Source: Ryuthela nishihirai
Taxonomy: Eukaryota > Arthropoda > Arachnida > Araneae > Heptathelidae
NCBI GenBank assembly: GCA_038380435.1
Contig: JAWZYU010000011.1
Span: forward strand, 77,931,501-77,995,500
Length of the DNA: 64,000 nucleotides
Direction of reading: 5' to 3'
Shown one piece after another: positions 45,345-56,961 of this stretch. The translations under genes and the position numbers were made by a program. Numbering within the stretch: position 1 is the first letter of the stretch; each line of letters starts with the position of its first letter. The notes under the pieces were generated by a model. The model worked only from the letters and a program-made list of their open reading frames with translations. It searched no databases and was not told the DNA's origin.

Positions 45345-48300
45345 TGAAAAAAATTCTCTCCATAGGTAGTTGGAATGTCAGGACTCTACACAGAGCTTAT
45401 TCTCTTGATGTCCTCACACGAGAATTCTACCATTACAATTTACATATTCTCGGCCTGCAAGAGAGCAGATGGACAGATAAAGGTCAGATTCTTAAAAATA
45501 ATCTTAAATTTCTCTTTTCAGGGAGGGAAGATGAAAAACATCACCAAAGCGTGGATCTGCTTCTCAGCAGACAGACTAGTGACGCTCTTCTAGGATATGA
45601 GTGCATTAATGAAAGGTTTCTTGCAGCAAAATTTCAGACAAGCGTTAAAGACTTTAATGTTATCTGCTGTTATGCCCCCACTGAGGATGCCGATGCCGAT
45701 GAGGATGAGAAGGATAGGTTTTACGGACAAGTTCAGGATATTTTGAATTCTGTCAAGAAAGGAGATATTACCCTTGTTCTAGGTGACTTCAATGCCAAAG
45801 TTGGTATTGACTCTGACCTGTGGGGAGGGGTGATTTGCCCTTTTGGTATTGGTAGCTGCAATGGCAATGGACAATGTCTCCCTACAGGTAAGTAAACTCA
45901 ATGGTTTCAGAATAACTAATACTTATTACAAACACCATGACATACATAAGTACACATGGGTTTCACCTGACGTGCTGCATAACAATATGATTGATTATTT
46001 TATTAATTAACAGCAAATGGGCTAGTTCTGTTAGGAATACCAGGTCATATAGGGGAGCTGAAATTGGATCTGACCATTACCTTGTTAAAAGTGTCTTGGA
46101 ACTTAAACTTAAAAAGTGTTGTGCTAAAGTTAAAAAATTTACCTTTAATACTGAAGCTCTGAAAGACCCAGTTATAGATAAAGCTTACCATGATAGGTTA
46201 CTTAGTCATTATGACAGTCATGGTTTGCTTACTACTAAAGTTGAGGAAGAATGGGATTATTTTAAACAGGCTTTTTTGGAAACTAAGTACTCTTTTAGGA
46301 AAAAAGGAGCAGAGGAGGCAGAATTATTTGAGTGATAAGGCACTTGAGCTTATTTCAGAAAAAAAAAAAAAACTGCAGGAATGTCCTTAATCAATACCCT
46401 ACTAGTCCTAATAGAAAGCATTACAGAGAACTTAATAAACGTGTAAAGGATCAGTTAGCTGCTAATAAGAATCTTTGGCTTGATGGCTTGGCTGACAAAG
46501 CCGAGGAAGCAGTTAGACAGCACAACAGCAGAGAGCTGTACCAGATAGTTAATGTTTTGTGTGGTAGAAAACAGACAGGTATACAGGGATTGAAGGATAA
46601 ACAAGATAAGGTTATCTTATGAGAGTGTATATGAGTGATATAAGGTTAAAATGTATGGAGAGTGTGGAGAAATAGTCGTATACACTTAAAGTAATTATAG
46701 AAGGTGAGGATTCTGTCATTACTAGGTGGGCTGAGCATTTCAGTGATGTTCTAAACAATATGGTTAATTCTACTCCCATTGTTTGCAATGATGATAGATA
46801 CATTAGTGGTTTTAATGTTGGCCCTATAATACAATCTGAAGTTATTTTAGCTGTTTCTAAACTTAAACTTCATAAATCCCCAGGGGTAGATGAAATTACT
46901 ACGGAAATGCTTAGAGCTGGGAATGTTTCTGTTACCACTAGGATGACTGAAATTATGAATATCTTTTAGATAAAGGCATGGTTCCTAAGGATTTTAACAG
47001 AGCTATTATTATCCCTATTTTCAAAAAAGGTGATCACAGTTCTTGTGATAACTATAGGGGTATCAGCCTACTCTCTGTTCCAGGGAAAGTTCTTTCCATG
47101 ATTGTGCATAATAGAATTAAGAATCTGGTTGACAATTAATTGCGTGATGAGCAATGTGGATTCAGAAGTGGTAGGGGATGTGTGGATCAGATATTTTCAC
47201 AGGCAGATTCTTGAGAAATGTTTAGAGTTTCAGAAACCTTTGGTTGCTAGCTTTGTTGATTTCAAAAAGGCTTTTGACTCTGTTGATCGTCATATATTAT
47301 GGTTGATTGTGAGATCATATGTATACCAGACAAGTTAGTTAACATAATGAAAGCTCTGTATAATAACACTGAGGCATGTGTGAGAGTTGGTAAGGCTTGT
47401 AGCAATTGGTTTAACATTACTTCTGGTGTTCAACAAGGGTGCATTTTGTCTCCTTTTCTCTTTAGTTTGGTTATTGATTATGTTATGTGAAATTCATTGC
47501 AAGGGAAAGATTTTGATCTTAAATGGTCAGAAGATACGAAAATTTCTGACTTAGATTATACTGATGATTTAGCCCTTTTGGCAAATGATGTTGATGAGAT
47601 GAACTCTTTTATTTGAGCTGTTGATGAAACTGGTACTAGAGTAGATTTGGTTATAAACAGAGAGAAAATTAAAGTGATGAAAATTGGTCAGGCAGGCTGT
47701 GATTCAGTTAATCTGAATGGTTGCAATATTGAATAGGTATCACAGTTTAATTATCTTGGGAGCTATGTAACAGATGCTGGTAATGTGTGGCATGAGATTA
47801 ACAGATGAATAGGGATTGCTGCTGGGACATTTAAGAAGCTAGGGAGAGTGTGGAGAAATATTCTTATACACTTAAAGATTAAAATTAGACTGTATAATAG
47901 TTTGTTTCTTTCTAGGGTTAGTTATGGTAGTGAAACTTGGACACTGTGTAAACAAGATAACAGGAAATTAGATGCTTTTGAGTCTAGCTTACACAGTATC
48001 TTGGGCATTAGGTGGTTTAACTTTGTAACTAATGATGAGATTAGGCAAAGGAGTCAGCAACCTCCTCTGATCAGCATATTGTACAGAGAGAGACACACCG
48101 TTGGTTTGGCCATGTTGCCTGTATAGATAATTATAGATCGGTGAATTGGGTTATGAACAGTGTGCCTAAAGGCCTCAGAAAGAGGGGGAGACCTAGGGTG
48201 TGGTGGGCAGACAATGTCAAACATGACCTTGTTAGAATTGGTGTGCTGTGGACAGATGCAGTAGTTGTAACTCAGACAGATATGCTTGGAGAATTAAAGT

Positions 48301-48348
48301 GTACAGTCTGATTGGACCTCTGTAGCCCATGGCTGCTTGAGGATGATG
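45345..48348 (+). pseudogene. RTE LINE copy 9, nearly full coding length, many small lesions
   Basis: The endonuclease is open for 191 aa (45320-45895): IGSWNVRTLHRAYSLDVLTR, DILGLQE-type box, ALLGYECINERFLAAKFQ, GDITLVLGDFNAKVGIDSD. It breaks at an extra C near GGACAATGTCTCCCTACAGG. It continues with the linker (46332-46622), RT pieces (KLHKSPGVDEITTEMLRAGN, FVDFKKAFDSVDRHI, QQGCILSPFLFSLVIDYVM) and a C-terminal part at 47848-48126. In the catalytic box YADD has become YTDD. A GAT-type 3' end lies at 48335-48352. An 80-bp filler interrupts the linker at 46615-46694. Confidence 0.85.
46615..46694 (+). repeat. Templated filler inside RTE copy 9
   Basis: The linker GATAAGGTTA-TAGAAGGTGAGG seen in other copies is split by 80 bp. 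Bases 46654-46691 match the RTE 3' coding region (about 47840-47877 in the same copy, 40942-40979 in copy 8: GGAGAGTGTGGAGAAATA then CGTATACAC-TTAAAG). The rest is AT-rich. Confidence 0.8.
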
Positions 48349-48357
48349 AGGATGTGA

Positions 48358-48600
48358 CTATACTTTGAAAAAAGTCCAAGCTTTTTGTCAATTGTGCTGA
48401 GTCAGCTAAACAAGTCAATTCTAGAATTTGGAAAAAAAAATTACTAATTAATAGAAATTGGTCATATTACACACTAATTAAACATAATTTAATTCTGAAT
48501 CGTATGAAAATAAAAAATTGAAACAAGTTTACAAATATATTCATTTTAATAAGACTTTTTCACTGTGATATAGAGAAAAAAATAGATCTAACTATGAAAT
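48358..48600. repeat. Dispersed AT-rich repeat
   Basis: It aligns with 29862-29990 in the second half. The first ~70 bases resemble the reverse complement of 51421-51475 (ACTATACTTTGA, AAAAGTCCAAGCTTTT). Unknown class. Confidence 0.55.
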
Positions 48601-48639
48601 TAACCCTTACCATACCACAACCTGTAAAATAAGGTTTAC

Positions 48640-50430
48640 GAAGGCTGTAAATGGTAGCTAGGCATAAACTGGAAGGAGAGCTGTGTATCAATCCCTAGAG
48701 ATGATGCCCAGAACCGGCCAGGCCCAGTGCCTAATGTCCGACCCCACCTTCTCGTGCTGCACCCTGTTAGTACCTTTCAAAAGAGATATTCTCTTTTGGA
48801 AGGGAATGGAAGGTGAGGGCTGCCAGTTGAGTATGGCCTACTCATCTGGTCATGTATGAACACTTTTTTCTTTTTTTTCTTTTCAACTCTGCTGAGGAGT
48901 GGTCAACTTTACAGGGTCCTGGTGCTGACAATTTATACCTACTAGACTGGACTTTTTTTATGGATTTGACCTTGATTATAGATCCTGAACTTGCTGCACT
49001 GGTGGGCCTGTGTTGAGGCAGAATCTGCCACTGTGTTTTCTGTTTGCTTCTGGGTTGTCAGCCCTAAGTGAACAGAGGCATGGGATACCTTATATCAGCT
49101 GGTGGATAATCCTGATCAGAGGCAATCACAGGTACCTGAGCCCTCACTTAGCAAGTTGGGCATCGTCAATCCTAAACTGGGATAATGTGTCCCAGGCAGG
49201 CCATATGGCTCTTGAAAAGGTGATGCCTGAAGTTCCTACCCACATCGGTGACTTCAGCCTTTGGCAGAGGAGGGACAGATCTTTGTCCCATGCCTGCGAT
49301 CAGGGGCTGTTTGATATTGTTGACCCTACCTCTCTCAATAAACCTAATTTCTTTAATAAAAATCCCACTAATCATTTTATCTTTGCAGGTACGTGGAATG
49401 TGAGGACGTTATATAGAGATTATTCTCTTGATGTGCTCATGTAGGAATTCCATCGTTATAACCTAGATATTCTAGGATTGCAAGAGACCAGACGGAGTGG
49501 TAAAGGTGAGATACTGAAAAATAACTTTAAATTTCTCTTTTCAGGAAGGCAGAATGGAAAGCATCTCCAAGGTGTAGGTTTACTTCTCAGCAGTCTTGCC
49601 AGTCATGGTCTTCTAGGACGTGACTGCAGTAATGAAAGATTTCTTACAGCAAAATTTAAAACAAAAATTAAAGACTTGAATGTCATCTGTTGTTATTGCC
49701 CCACAGAGGACTGATGAGAACGAGAAGGATATGTTTTACAGCCAGCTTCAGGATATTTTAAATTCTGTGAATAAAGGAGATATTTCTCTTGTGCTAGGTG
49801 ACTTCAATGCTAAAGGATACTGACTCTGACCTTTGAGCAGGAGTTTTAGATCCCTTTGGCATTGGTAGTTCCAATGGCAATGGGGAACGTCTCCTACAAA
49901 TAAGTAAACTTAATGGTTTATGAATAACTAACACATGCTTGAAATACCAGGACATTTATAAATATATATGGGTTGCACAGGAATATGATAGATTACATTT
50001 TAATTAACAGCAAATGGGCCAGTTCAGTTAGGAATACTAGATTGTACAGGGCAGCCGAAATTGGGTCTGACCATTACCTTGTCAAAAGTGTCTTGCAGCT
50101 GAAGCTTAAGAAATGTTGTGCTAAGGGTAAGAAAATTACTTTCAACACTGAAGATCTGAAAAATCCAGATATAGCCAAAGCATACCATGGTAGGCTACTC
50201 AGTCATTATGACAATCATTGGTTGCTTGCTGCTGAAGTTGAGAAAGAATGGGATCAGTTTAAACACGCTTTTCTTGAAACCAACAGTACTCTTTTGGGTA
50301 AAAGGGATCAGAGGAAGCAAAATTAAATGAGTGATAAGGCTATGGAACTTATTTCTGGAAGAAGGAAGTGCAGGATTAATATGAATCAACTACCTACTTG
50401 CCCTAACAGAAGGCATTACAGTGACTAAAT
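48640..50430 (+). pseudogene. RTE LINE copy 10, long 5' UTR and endonuclease only
   Basis: It has the fullest 5' region in the window: about 370 bp shared with copy 4, followed by an open frame from the ATG at 49010 that runs into the endonuclease. That frame reads SQAGHMALEKVMPEVP, DQGLFDIVDPTSLNKPNF and FAGTWNVRTLYRDYSLDVLM, then a stop at 49442. The open frame upstream of the endonuclease suggests an N-terminal extension of at least 100 residues in the parent. The subfamily differs (GRQNGKHLQGVGL, LGRDCSNERFLTAKFK). It carries GSDHYLVKSVLQLKLKKCCA but stops after RDQRKQN and RRKCR-type linker near 50430. RT is missing. Confidence 0.8.
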
Positions 50431-50485
50431 ATTGAATAAACTTCACTTAGTTGGTATTCACTAATAGATCTCCACTTTGTAAGTC

Positions 50486-50610
50486 GATTCAAATTTTTAG
50501 AGGAAAAATTGCCTTAAGCTGGGTGGGATGCAAATCGACGACCTCCTGATAACATGTCAGGTGCTCTGCGCAACTGAGCTACCGGCTGCCAACAAGATCT
50601 CCTCTAATAT
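50486..50610 (-). repeat. tRNA-like element with flanking inverted motif
   Basis: On the minus strand, about 50588-50514 folds as a decayed tRNA. It shows a D-arm TAGCTCAGTTGCGCAGAGC, an anticodon stem CCTGA/TCAGG around the 7-base loop CATGTTA, and a T-arm with GATTTGCATCCCAC. The acceptor strands pair at 5 of 7 positions. Position 33 is A instead of T, and the T-stem is broken, so a working tRNA is unlikely. The 3' flank (TTAAGGCAATTTTTCCTCT) is shared with the palindrome at 15434-15581, and a weak inverted counterpart (CTCCTCTAATATT) lies on the other side. Confidence 0.65.
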
Positions 50611-52921
50611 TAACACTATGAACATTTCTATTATGTCACATACAGGTGCTATTCTGACAATCTAACCATAAGCAGCTTTTTGTTTGCCATAGCAAAAGTA
50701 ACTAGCATTCAGAATTTGTAATTTCCAAGTTAAGTTTTTGCTGTTTTCATAAAGTTGAACTTTTCCAGATAATGTATGAAGGTATTTATCATGTGTTATC
50801 ATGTTATTGAGGTCTCTCCTTCTTCAGATCAAATGAGAATGTAGTCAGTATATAATGCAATGTGATCTGGAAGGGTTCGAACTCAAATTTCAGAGGTAAA
50901 AATTACTATATTTGCTTTGAAATATTTTTATCTAATTTCTTCACACCTCATTATCCCCTTTCAGTTATTTATTTTTTTTAGTTTTCATTTAAATAATCTT
51001 GTTGCAGAACAAAATGAATTTTTGTAACATTGATACCTTAATCTTAGAGTTTCTGACCAGGAAGAAATTGGCATTGCACATTGTTTGCATAAAAGACCAA
51101 ATAATTTTGAAAAAAATGAAAGATTTAAGTAATTAGAGAAATATTATGAGTTATGTCTATATATTAAAGTAGTGAAAATTAATATTTTTAATGTTTTTTC
51201 CTGAGTTTAAAATGTAGCAAAATCTTGCACTTTTCTTTAAAAATGCTTATAAAAATTTTCTTACATGTCTTTTTTTAAAATTTTGTCGTTTTCTTAATCC
51301 CAATTAAATGTTTTTTCTTTTGGTATATAACATGACCTAGTTCTGTTATTTAAATGTTATATTTAAATTATATTTCTGTAATTATATTCCTATTTCTGTT
51401 ATTTCTTTCTTATTTAAAAAGAATTCTAAAGTTGACTTGTGAAAAGCTTGGACTTTTCTCAAAGTATAGTACCGTGAAAAAAAAAAGAGTAATTTTTTTC
51501 ATTTAAGAAAAAAATTTTTTCTTCTTATACATAAACAAATACCCTTTTTATTGATATAGATTATAATCATTTTTTGCCGTTGGTTTAAAAAAAAAATGAT
51601 TTTTTCATTACCAGATGCATTTTTTACTACATGCCTCTAGAAAAGTCCTATTATAAAATGAAACTAGTCATTTTTTTTTTGTAAAATATTTTATTTTCAG
51701 AAAATCCAGAATTAAATGCTGATAAGTTTGCCATAATTTCTTTCTATGTGGCAAAAAAATTCTAAAGTTTGCAGCTTTAATCGTGATTAAATTTAATAAT
51801 TCTAAAGTTCCCTTTTTTTTGCCTGAACACAGTTGAAAATAACCTGGCCACAGGGTACAGTTCTGTTTTTCAGGCCAGGCCATGGTAAGGGCTAAGGCTT
51901 TAATTTTGGAAAACTTATGAAAAAAAAAAGTTAAATTATATAATAATTGAAAGAAAATTTCTTCCTGAATGTTATAATATTTGCCTGAAACATGATTTTT
52001 AGATGACCAGTGTTAGAAAACCAATGTTATACAAAGGTGACTTGGATTCTCACATACATGGGATTTTTTTTATCATAGTTAGGAAATGAAAGAACAGTTT
52101 CTTGGCTGCATCTTTAAAATACAGTTAAAACCCCCTTCAGTGTTGGGAGGGGGAGTAAAAATACTTGCCAAAATTGCCCTCCCATATGAGGAATTATTTC
52201 TGTCAAGCAAGTTCCTTTGCTTCCATATCCAAACCTCACTCATTTTTAAGAAATTATAGAAGATCAAAGTTTTTTTACTGGAAAGCCTACTCTCTTAATT
52301 CCTTAGATACTGGAAAAAGTGAAAGACACAGATTTAGGCATCACCCTTACTCCTAACTTATCCTTTTCAAAACATTGCAATTTCGTCACTATGAAGGCCA
52401 ATAATGTCGTGCACGTGATTTTGAAATGTTAATAAAATATGCATCAAATGGAAAACGAAAGTATTAATTTCCAAGCATTTATAATGTATCTTTATAAGAT
52501 ATATGTATGAAAATTTTCAAATGGATATTAAAAGCAAATTTAAAATTTCACAGGTTTTATTAAAAACTGATATGGACATTGTTGGTATCTTATTTCAGAT
52601 TCTATAAATTTGTATACAAGATGAGAGCCCTGGAATGGTTAATGAAATACATTTTCATTAAACCTTACAGTGTCGGGTTTCTGAAACTGAACTCACTGTG
52701 GTGGCCGGATTTAATTTAAAGCATTTTCAGAAAAAAAATAAACAACTTTAGAACCTCATTCTGAAGTAATGAATGAATGGAAAATGTCATGTTATATAAC
52801 AAAAACTAAAAACAAACAGCATATAATTGTGCTTCATAAAGTGGCAAAAATTCGAAAAAAAAAGTGGTATGTTAAATTTTTTAAGCATTTTTTTTAAAAC
52901 ATTGCAAAATTTTACTGTATT
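50611..52921. other. AT-rich region, no gene seen
   Basis: Bases 52425-52525 resemble 32385-32500. Otherwise there are A/T runs and short chance frames only. Confidence 0.55.
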
Positions 52922-52933
52922 TTTTCCACTTTA

Positions 52934-53143
52934 AAATAAAAATAAATAAATACCCCTTCAAGCAGCTGCTTGCCACAGAGGTCTGACAGGAGCCTGTCAG
53001 TTTATATGCCAGAGTAGAAGGTCTGAGAGGATGGCAGGACCTCAGCAGAAAAACAACACGAACATCCATGCCTTACCCAGGGTTCGAACCCAGGTCCCGT
53101 AGATCAGTAGCCAAGCGCGCTAACCACTCGGCCACGGGACGGC
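52934..53143 (-). mobile_element. SINE2, tRNA-derived, full length with 12-bp target duplication
   Basis: On the minus strand it starts CCGTCCCGTGGCCGAGTGG (A box TGGCCGAGTGG), with B box GGTTCGAACCC. The body is ~120 bp (CCTGCCATCCTCTCAGACC, ACAGGCTCCTGTCAG) and the tail is repeated ATTT. The target TTTTCCACTTTA is perfectly duplicated at 52922-52933 and 53144-53155. The head most resembles a Leu/Ser-type tRNA D-arm, but I would not assign an isotype. Confidence 0.92.
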
Positions 53144-53182
53144 TTTTCCACTTTATCTTTAGTAAAATTTCAACAATATATA

Positions 53183-54430
53183 CACTGAGAGACCAAAAGT
53201 CATGGGATACATGCCTAATAATGGGTTGGTCCTCCTCAAACACTCAGCAGTGCAGCCACATGTCGAGGCATGGAGTCAATGAGTTGCCAGTACCGTTCAG
53301 CAGGGATGGCAGCCCACACATCCTGCAGTGTATACCATAATTGTGTTGCTGGATTCGTTTTGATTCGTTTCGATTAGAATTGATGGTGCTGGATTCGTGG
53401 ATTGTAAGCTTGTTTCCATTGTGTCCACAGATCTCCAAGGGTTTCATATCGGGGGACCGTGGGGGCCAATTCATGGTGGTAAAGTTCGTGGAGTGTTCCT
53501 CGATCCACCTCCTAGCAATCAAAGACTGGTGACACGTTGCATTATCTTGTTGGAATACCCCTTCACCATCAGGGTGCTTGAGAGTCATGAAGGGGTGCAG
53601 GTGATCTGTGAGAATGTCCACCTATCTCATACCTGTCAGCGATTGCTCCAAATGGACGAGAGAGCCTAATGTAGATCACGTGAACATGCCCCACACCATC
53701 ACAGAGCTGCCTCCAGACTGAACAGTACCTTGCAGAAGGGAGGGTCCATGGCTTCACAGGGCCTATGCCACACTCTAAAGCACCCGTTAGTGTGAAATAA
53801 CTGGAACCTTGATTCATCGGACAATGCTACTCGATGCCACTGTTTTACTGTCCAATTTCAATGTCTTCGGGGCCATTCCAGTCGAGCTGTGACGACCTGC
53901 AAGCAATGGGACATGAGTGGGTCTTTAACTACCAAATCTGATGGAGTGCAGGTGGTGACAGACGGTCCTTTCAGAAACGTTTTGTGTTTGGCCTGCATTC
54001 AAATTGGGAGTGATTTCAAGCACTGTAGCCCATCTGTTGGTCGTTACCATTCGTGACAGTTGACGCGATTTCTGTTTGTCAATTTCACATGGCCATCCGG
54101 TTCGCTGGTTTTATGTGTGTGGAAATGTGGAAATGCCATCAATAGAATACTGACAATAAACTCTTGACACCGTAGACCTGAGAAAACTGAATTCCTGCAT
54201 GATCTCCGATACTGCATGACCCATCCTTCTGGTACCGACGATCAAGCCACGTTCAAAGTCGGACAACTCATGACATGCAGCCATTCTGAATTAACAACTA
54301 CTCCAAAATGAATGTTGGATTTGTAGGCAACTGCAGCACCATTCTGCATTTGACGTCCAATGCATTGGTTACAGTACAGTGTGCTAGTTCTACTTTAACT
54401 GCTATACCCATGACTTTTGGCCTCTCGGTG
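53183..54430 (-). mobile_element. Tc1 element III, complete ends, dead transposase
   Basis: It is bounded by TA (53181-53182 and 54431-54432). The terminal inverted repeats CACTGAGAGACCAAAAGTCA and the right end (minus strand CACCGAGAGGCCAAAAGTCA) match closely. On the minus strand the relic begins at about 54285 (ACHELSDFERGLIVGTRRMG) and includes the HTH region STVSRVYCQYSIDGIS. Later parts are SNQGSSYFTLTG-type, then EGVFQQDNATCHQSLIARRW (second catalytic D kept) and MNWPPRSPDMKPLEI (third position). Several frameshifts and stops are present. Confidence 0.88.
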
Positions 54431-54449
54431 TATATATTTTTCCCGTTAC

Positions 54450-54649
54450 TTTTATATTATTTTATTATCTAATATAAATAGTTCATAATATTTCAATCAT
54501 TCCTTGAATCTTAAACGTTTTTGGTCTAATTTCATTGTTCGAAGCTTGACGCAGAACATAATCTCTGCGTAGTTCATTCTGCATCGTTGTTGGTGCATTC
54601 AGTGCAAATTGTCGGGACCATGTAACTTCGTCTGTGCGGGAGTTATTTT
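54450..54649. other. Short spacer, possibly retroelement-derived
   Basis: No frame or motif that I recognise. It may be the 3' continuation of the gag relic. Confidence 0.4.
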
Positions 54650-55662
54650 GTGAGACTCAACCTGATATCTCTGCTTTGATGAGGATTGCATCCATTGTTG
54701 ATTTAATGCCGTTTTTGCAGATTCTCATCTTGTGGTGCATTGCTGAGCCAATTTGACTAAAGTTGAAACTGAAGTTGCATTTCTGACTTCTAAAAGCTCT
54801 TAAGGGCAGAAGTAATTGAGACATAATGCAGTTTATGTCAATTTCGGCAGCATCAGCATCGTGCAGCTGGTATAACTCTACCCAAGATGAATGCTTCGAT
54901 ATCATCTCCTTCCCTATGTCTTCGTGAAAAAAGTTCTGTAGCTAGATGTGTAAATCATTGTAAGGAGGATAAATTTCCAAAAGTTCGTTTTTAAAGTGTT
55001 CCCAAATTTCTATTGAATGACGACATCCTGTGTTATTCCACCATTGCTTACCGCAGCCAATTAAATAAGATACTGTGGAAACCACCTTTTCGTTGTTGGA
55101 CACTTCATGTAAACGTAAATGCTCTTCCATATGGACTTGACAAATGTCCATGATGATGGACATTTCGAACCGTTGAACCTTATCTCAGGTAAAGGCCAAT
55201 TAACATAAAATAAATAAATAAATACCCCCTCAAGCAGCTGCTTGCCACAGAGGTCTGACAGGAGCCTGTCAGTTTATATGCCATAGTAGAAGGTCTGAGA
55301 GGATGGCAGGACCTCAGCAGAAAAAACGACATATACATCCATGCCTTACCTGGGGCTCGAACCCAGGACTACAGTTAATAAATGGGTTGGCAACTCATTG
55401 TTGAGGCAGTTGATAATACTCTGTTCTATCACTTACTTCTGACGGAACAAAAAATGGAACTTTATGTTCAAAGTTTATTGATTCATGAGCTGATGCAGCA
55501 TTGCCAGCAAATTTAGGGGTAGTTGTCTTTTCCCTTTTCTCCCGAGGATCTTCAGGCAGATTCATTAATATTTATGCTTCTTTCATTACATCCAGCAACC
55601 TATCTTTTACTTTTACTAAGTCGGGAGTCATAATGACTGAATTGGCCATATTACTAGCAGAC
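54650..55662 (-). pseudogene. LTR-retrotransposon-type gag relic
   Basis: On the minus strand, from an ATG at about 55662, it reads SASNMANSVIMTPDLVKVKD, PEDPREKREKTTTPKFAGNA and VPFFVPSEVSDRTEYY, then a SINE2 insertion. It then reads VQRFEMSIIMDICQVHMEEH, SNNEKVVSTVSYLIGCGKQW, WNNTGCRHSIEIWEHFKNEL, LEIYPPYNDLH and, in another frame, SKHSSWVELYQLHDADAAE. The pattern of a KV...YL.G...WW...W..FK..L...FPP-like block fits the Retrotrans_gag domain of Ty3-type elements. Several stops and one SINE break it. No protease, RT or LTR was recognised. Confidence 0.5.
55203..55370 (-). mobile_element. SINE2, 5' truncated, inside gag relic
   Basis: Same body and ATTT-repeat tail as 52934-53143. The A-box half of the head is missing; the copy starts near the B box (GGCTCGAACCC in plus-strand orientation). 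No clear target duplication. It separates the N-terminal and central parts of the gag relic. Confidence 0.85.
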
Positions 55663-56424
55663 ATGTTTAGCGATCTGCCAAAATTTTGAATTTTGGAAGT
55701 TTTGAAGCTTTTTTGTCCTGAGCAGCACTCAAAGCTACTGCTATACAACAATACAATACTAAAGTTATACTAAGCTTGCAATAAACTTGCTTATCAAAAA
55801 GTTTATCTATCTTGTGTCTGGACACATCTAATCTTTACTTACATACAATAAAGATTTTAACTATCAACAATAACTGCGCTGAACCTTTGACTAATATAAA
55901 AGTTAAGCTTTTTGTTCAACAAAAATTTTTGGCTTAAGCTGCCTTTAAATCTATGATTAGTACATATAACTAATGGTTAACTTTGGCAATCATGTTAAAT
56001 AGCATACAATTTATATATACATATATATACAGTCCCTGTATTCAGTGCACCACTTTGTTTCTCTGTTACGCTCCAAAAGATTTTTAAACTTTTCTCTTTG
56101 GACCTTTTGACTGATCCAAATTAAATTAAAACTCCGGATAGCATATCAAGCGCCAGGCAATATTAACTTGCCAAATAAAGTTACTTGAGGATTTGTTAAG
56201 TATATGGATACTACTTATTGAGTAAGAAATCAAAAGATTGTCAAATTTTTAAAATTTTAATCAAAATCAATTATCATTGCTCAAGAGAACAAATAGCAAA
56301 CTCAAAATATTCATATAGCAAACAAAGTTTATTTCCAAAAAATTCACAACTTACCATATAAACTGATGAATACAAACAGTCTGAGCAAATCACACACACA
56401 CACCATCACACAAACAAACTCTTC
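55663..56424. other. AT-rich sequence, no gene seen
   Basis: No coding signal. It could include a decayed LTR of the gag element, but I cannot show that. It contains a CA run near 56393-56415. Confidence 0.45.
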
Positions 56425-56959
56425 ACCCATGGGCTATGGAGGTCCATCCAGACTGTGTAATTTTCCTCTCCAGACGTGTCTATTCAAAGCTACTGCTGCT
56501 GCATTTGACCACTCTAGGCCAATTCTAGAAAGGTCCTGTTTGACATGTTTGCCCATTGCATCCTGGGTCTCCCCCTTTTTCTGAAACCCTTAGGCATACT
56601 GTTCATAATCCTGTTTGCCAATTTGCAGTGATGCATATGGACAACATGGCCAAACCAATCCAGTCTCTCTCTGCACAATGCCGCTCAAAAGAGGTTCACG
56701 ACTCCTTCTTCTAACCTCATCATTACTTACAAAGTCAAACCACCTAATGCCCAAGATACTGCACAAGCATCTAGAATCAAAGGCATAAAGTTTCTTATTA
56801 TACTGCTTACAAAGAGTCCCTGTTTTGGTACCATAGCTAACCTTAGAAAGAACCAAACTATTATACAGCCTAATTTTAGTCTTTTTGGCATATATGCCTA
56901 TTTTTCCTCACTGTCCATAGATTCCTAAAAGTGCTAGCAGCAATCCCTATTCTTCTATT
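56425..56959 (-). pseudogene. RTE LINE copy 11, 3' fragment cut by a Tc1
   Basis: On the minus strand it holds the C-terminal region only (LVLSKVSYGTKTGTLCKQ, KKLYAFDSRCLCSILGIRWF, VSNDEVRRRSREPLL) and the 3' UTR to 56425. The upstream side ends at the TA target of Tc1 element IV at 56960. Confidence 0.8.
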
Positions 56960-56961
56960 TA

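Noticed and set aside
50514..50588. Functional tRNA gene
   Set aside because: The fold is recognisable but the T-stem is broken, position 33 is A and the acceptor has mismatches; it sits in a repeated element.
53070..53142. Functional tRNA gene (Leu/Ser-like)
   Set aside because: It is the head of SINE2, followed by the SINE body and tail and bracketed by a 12-bp target duplication.
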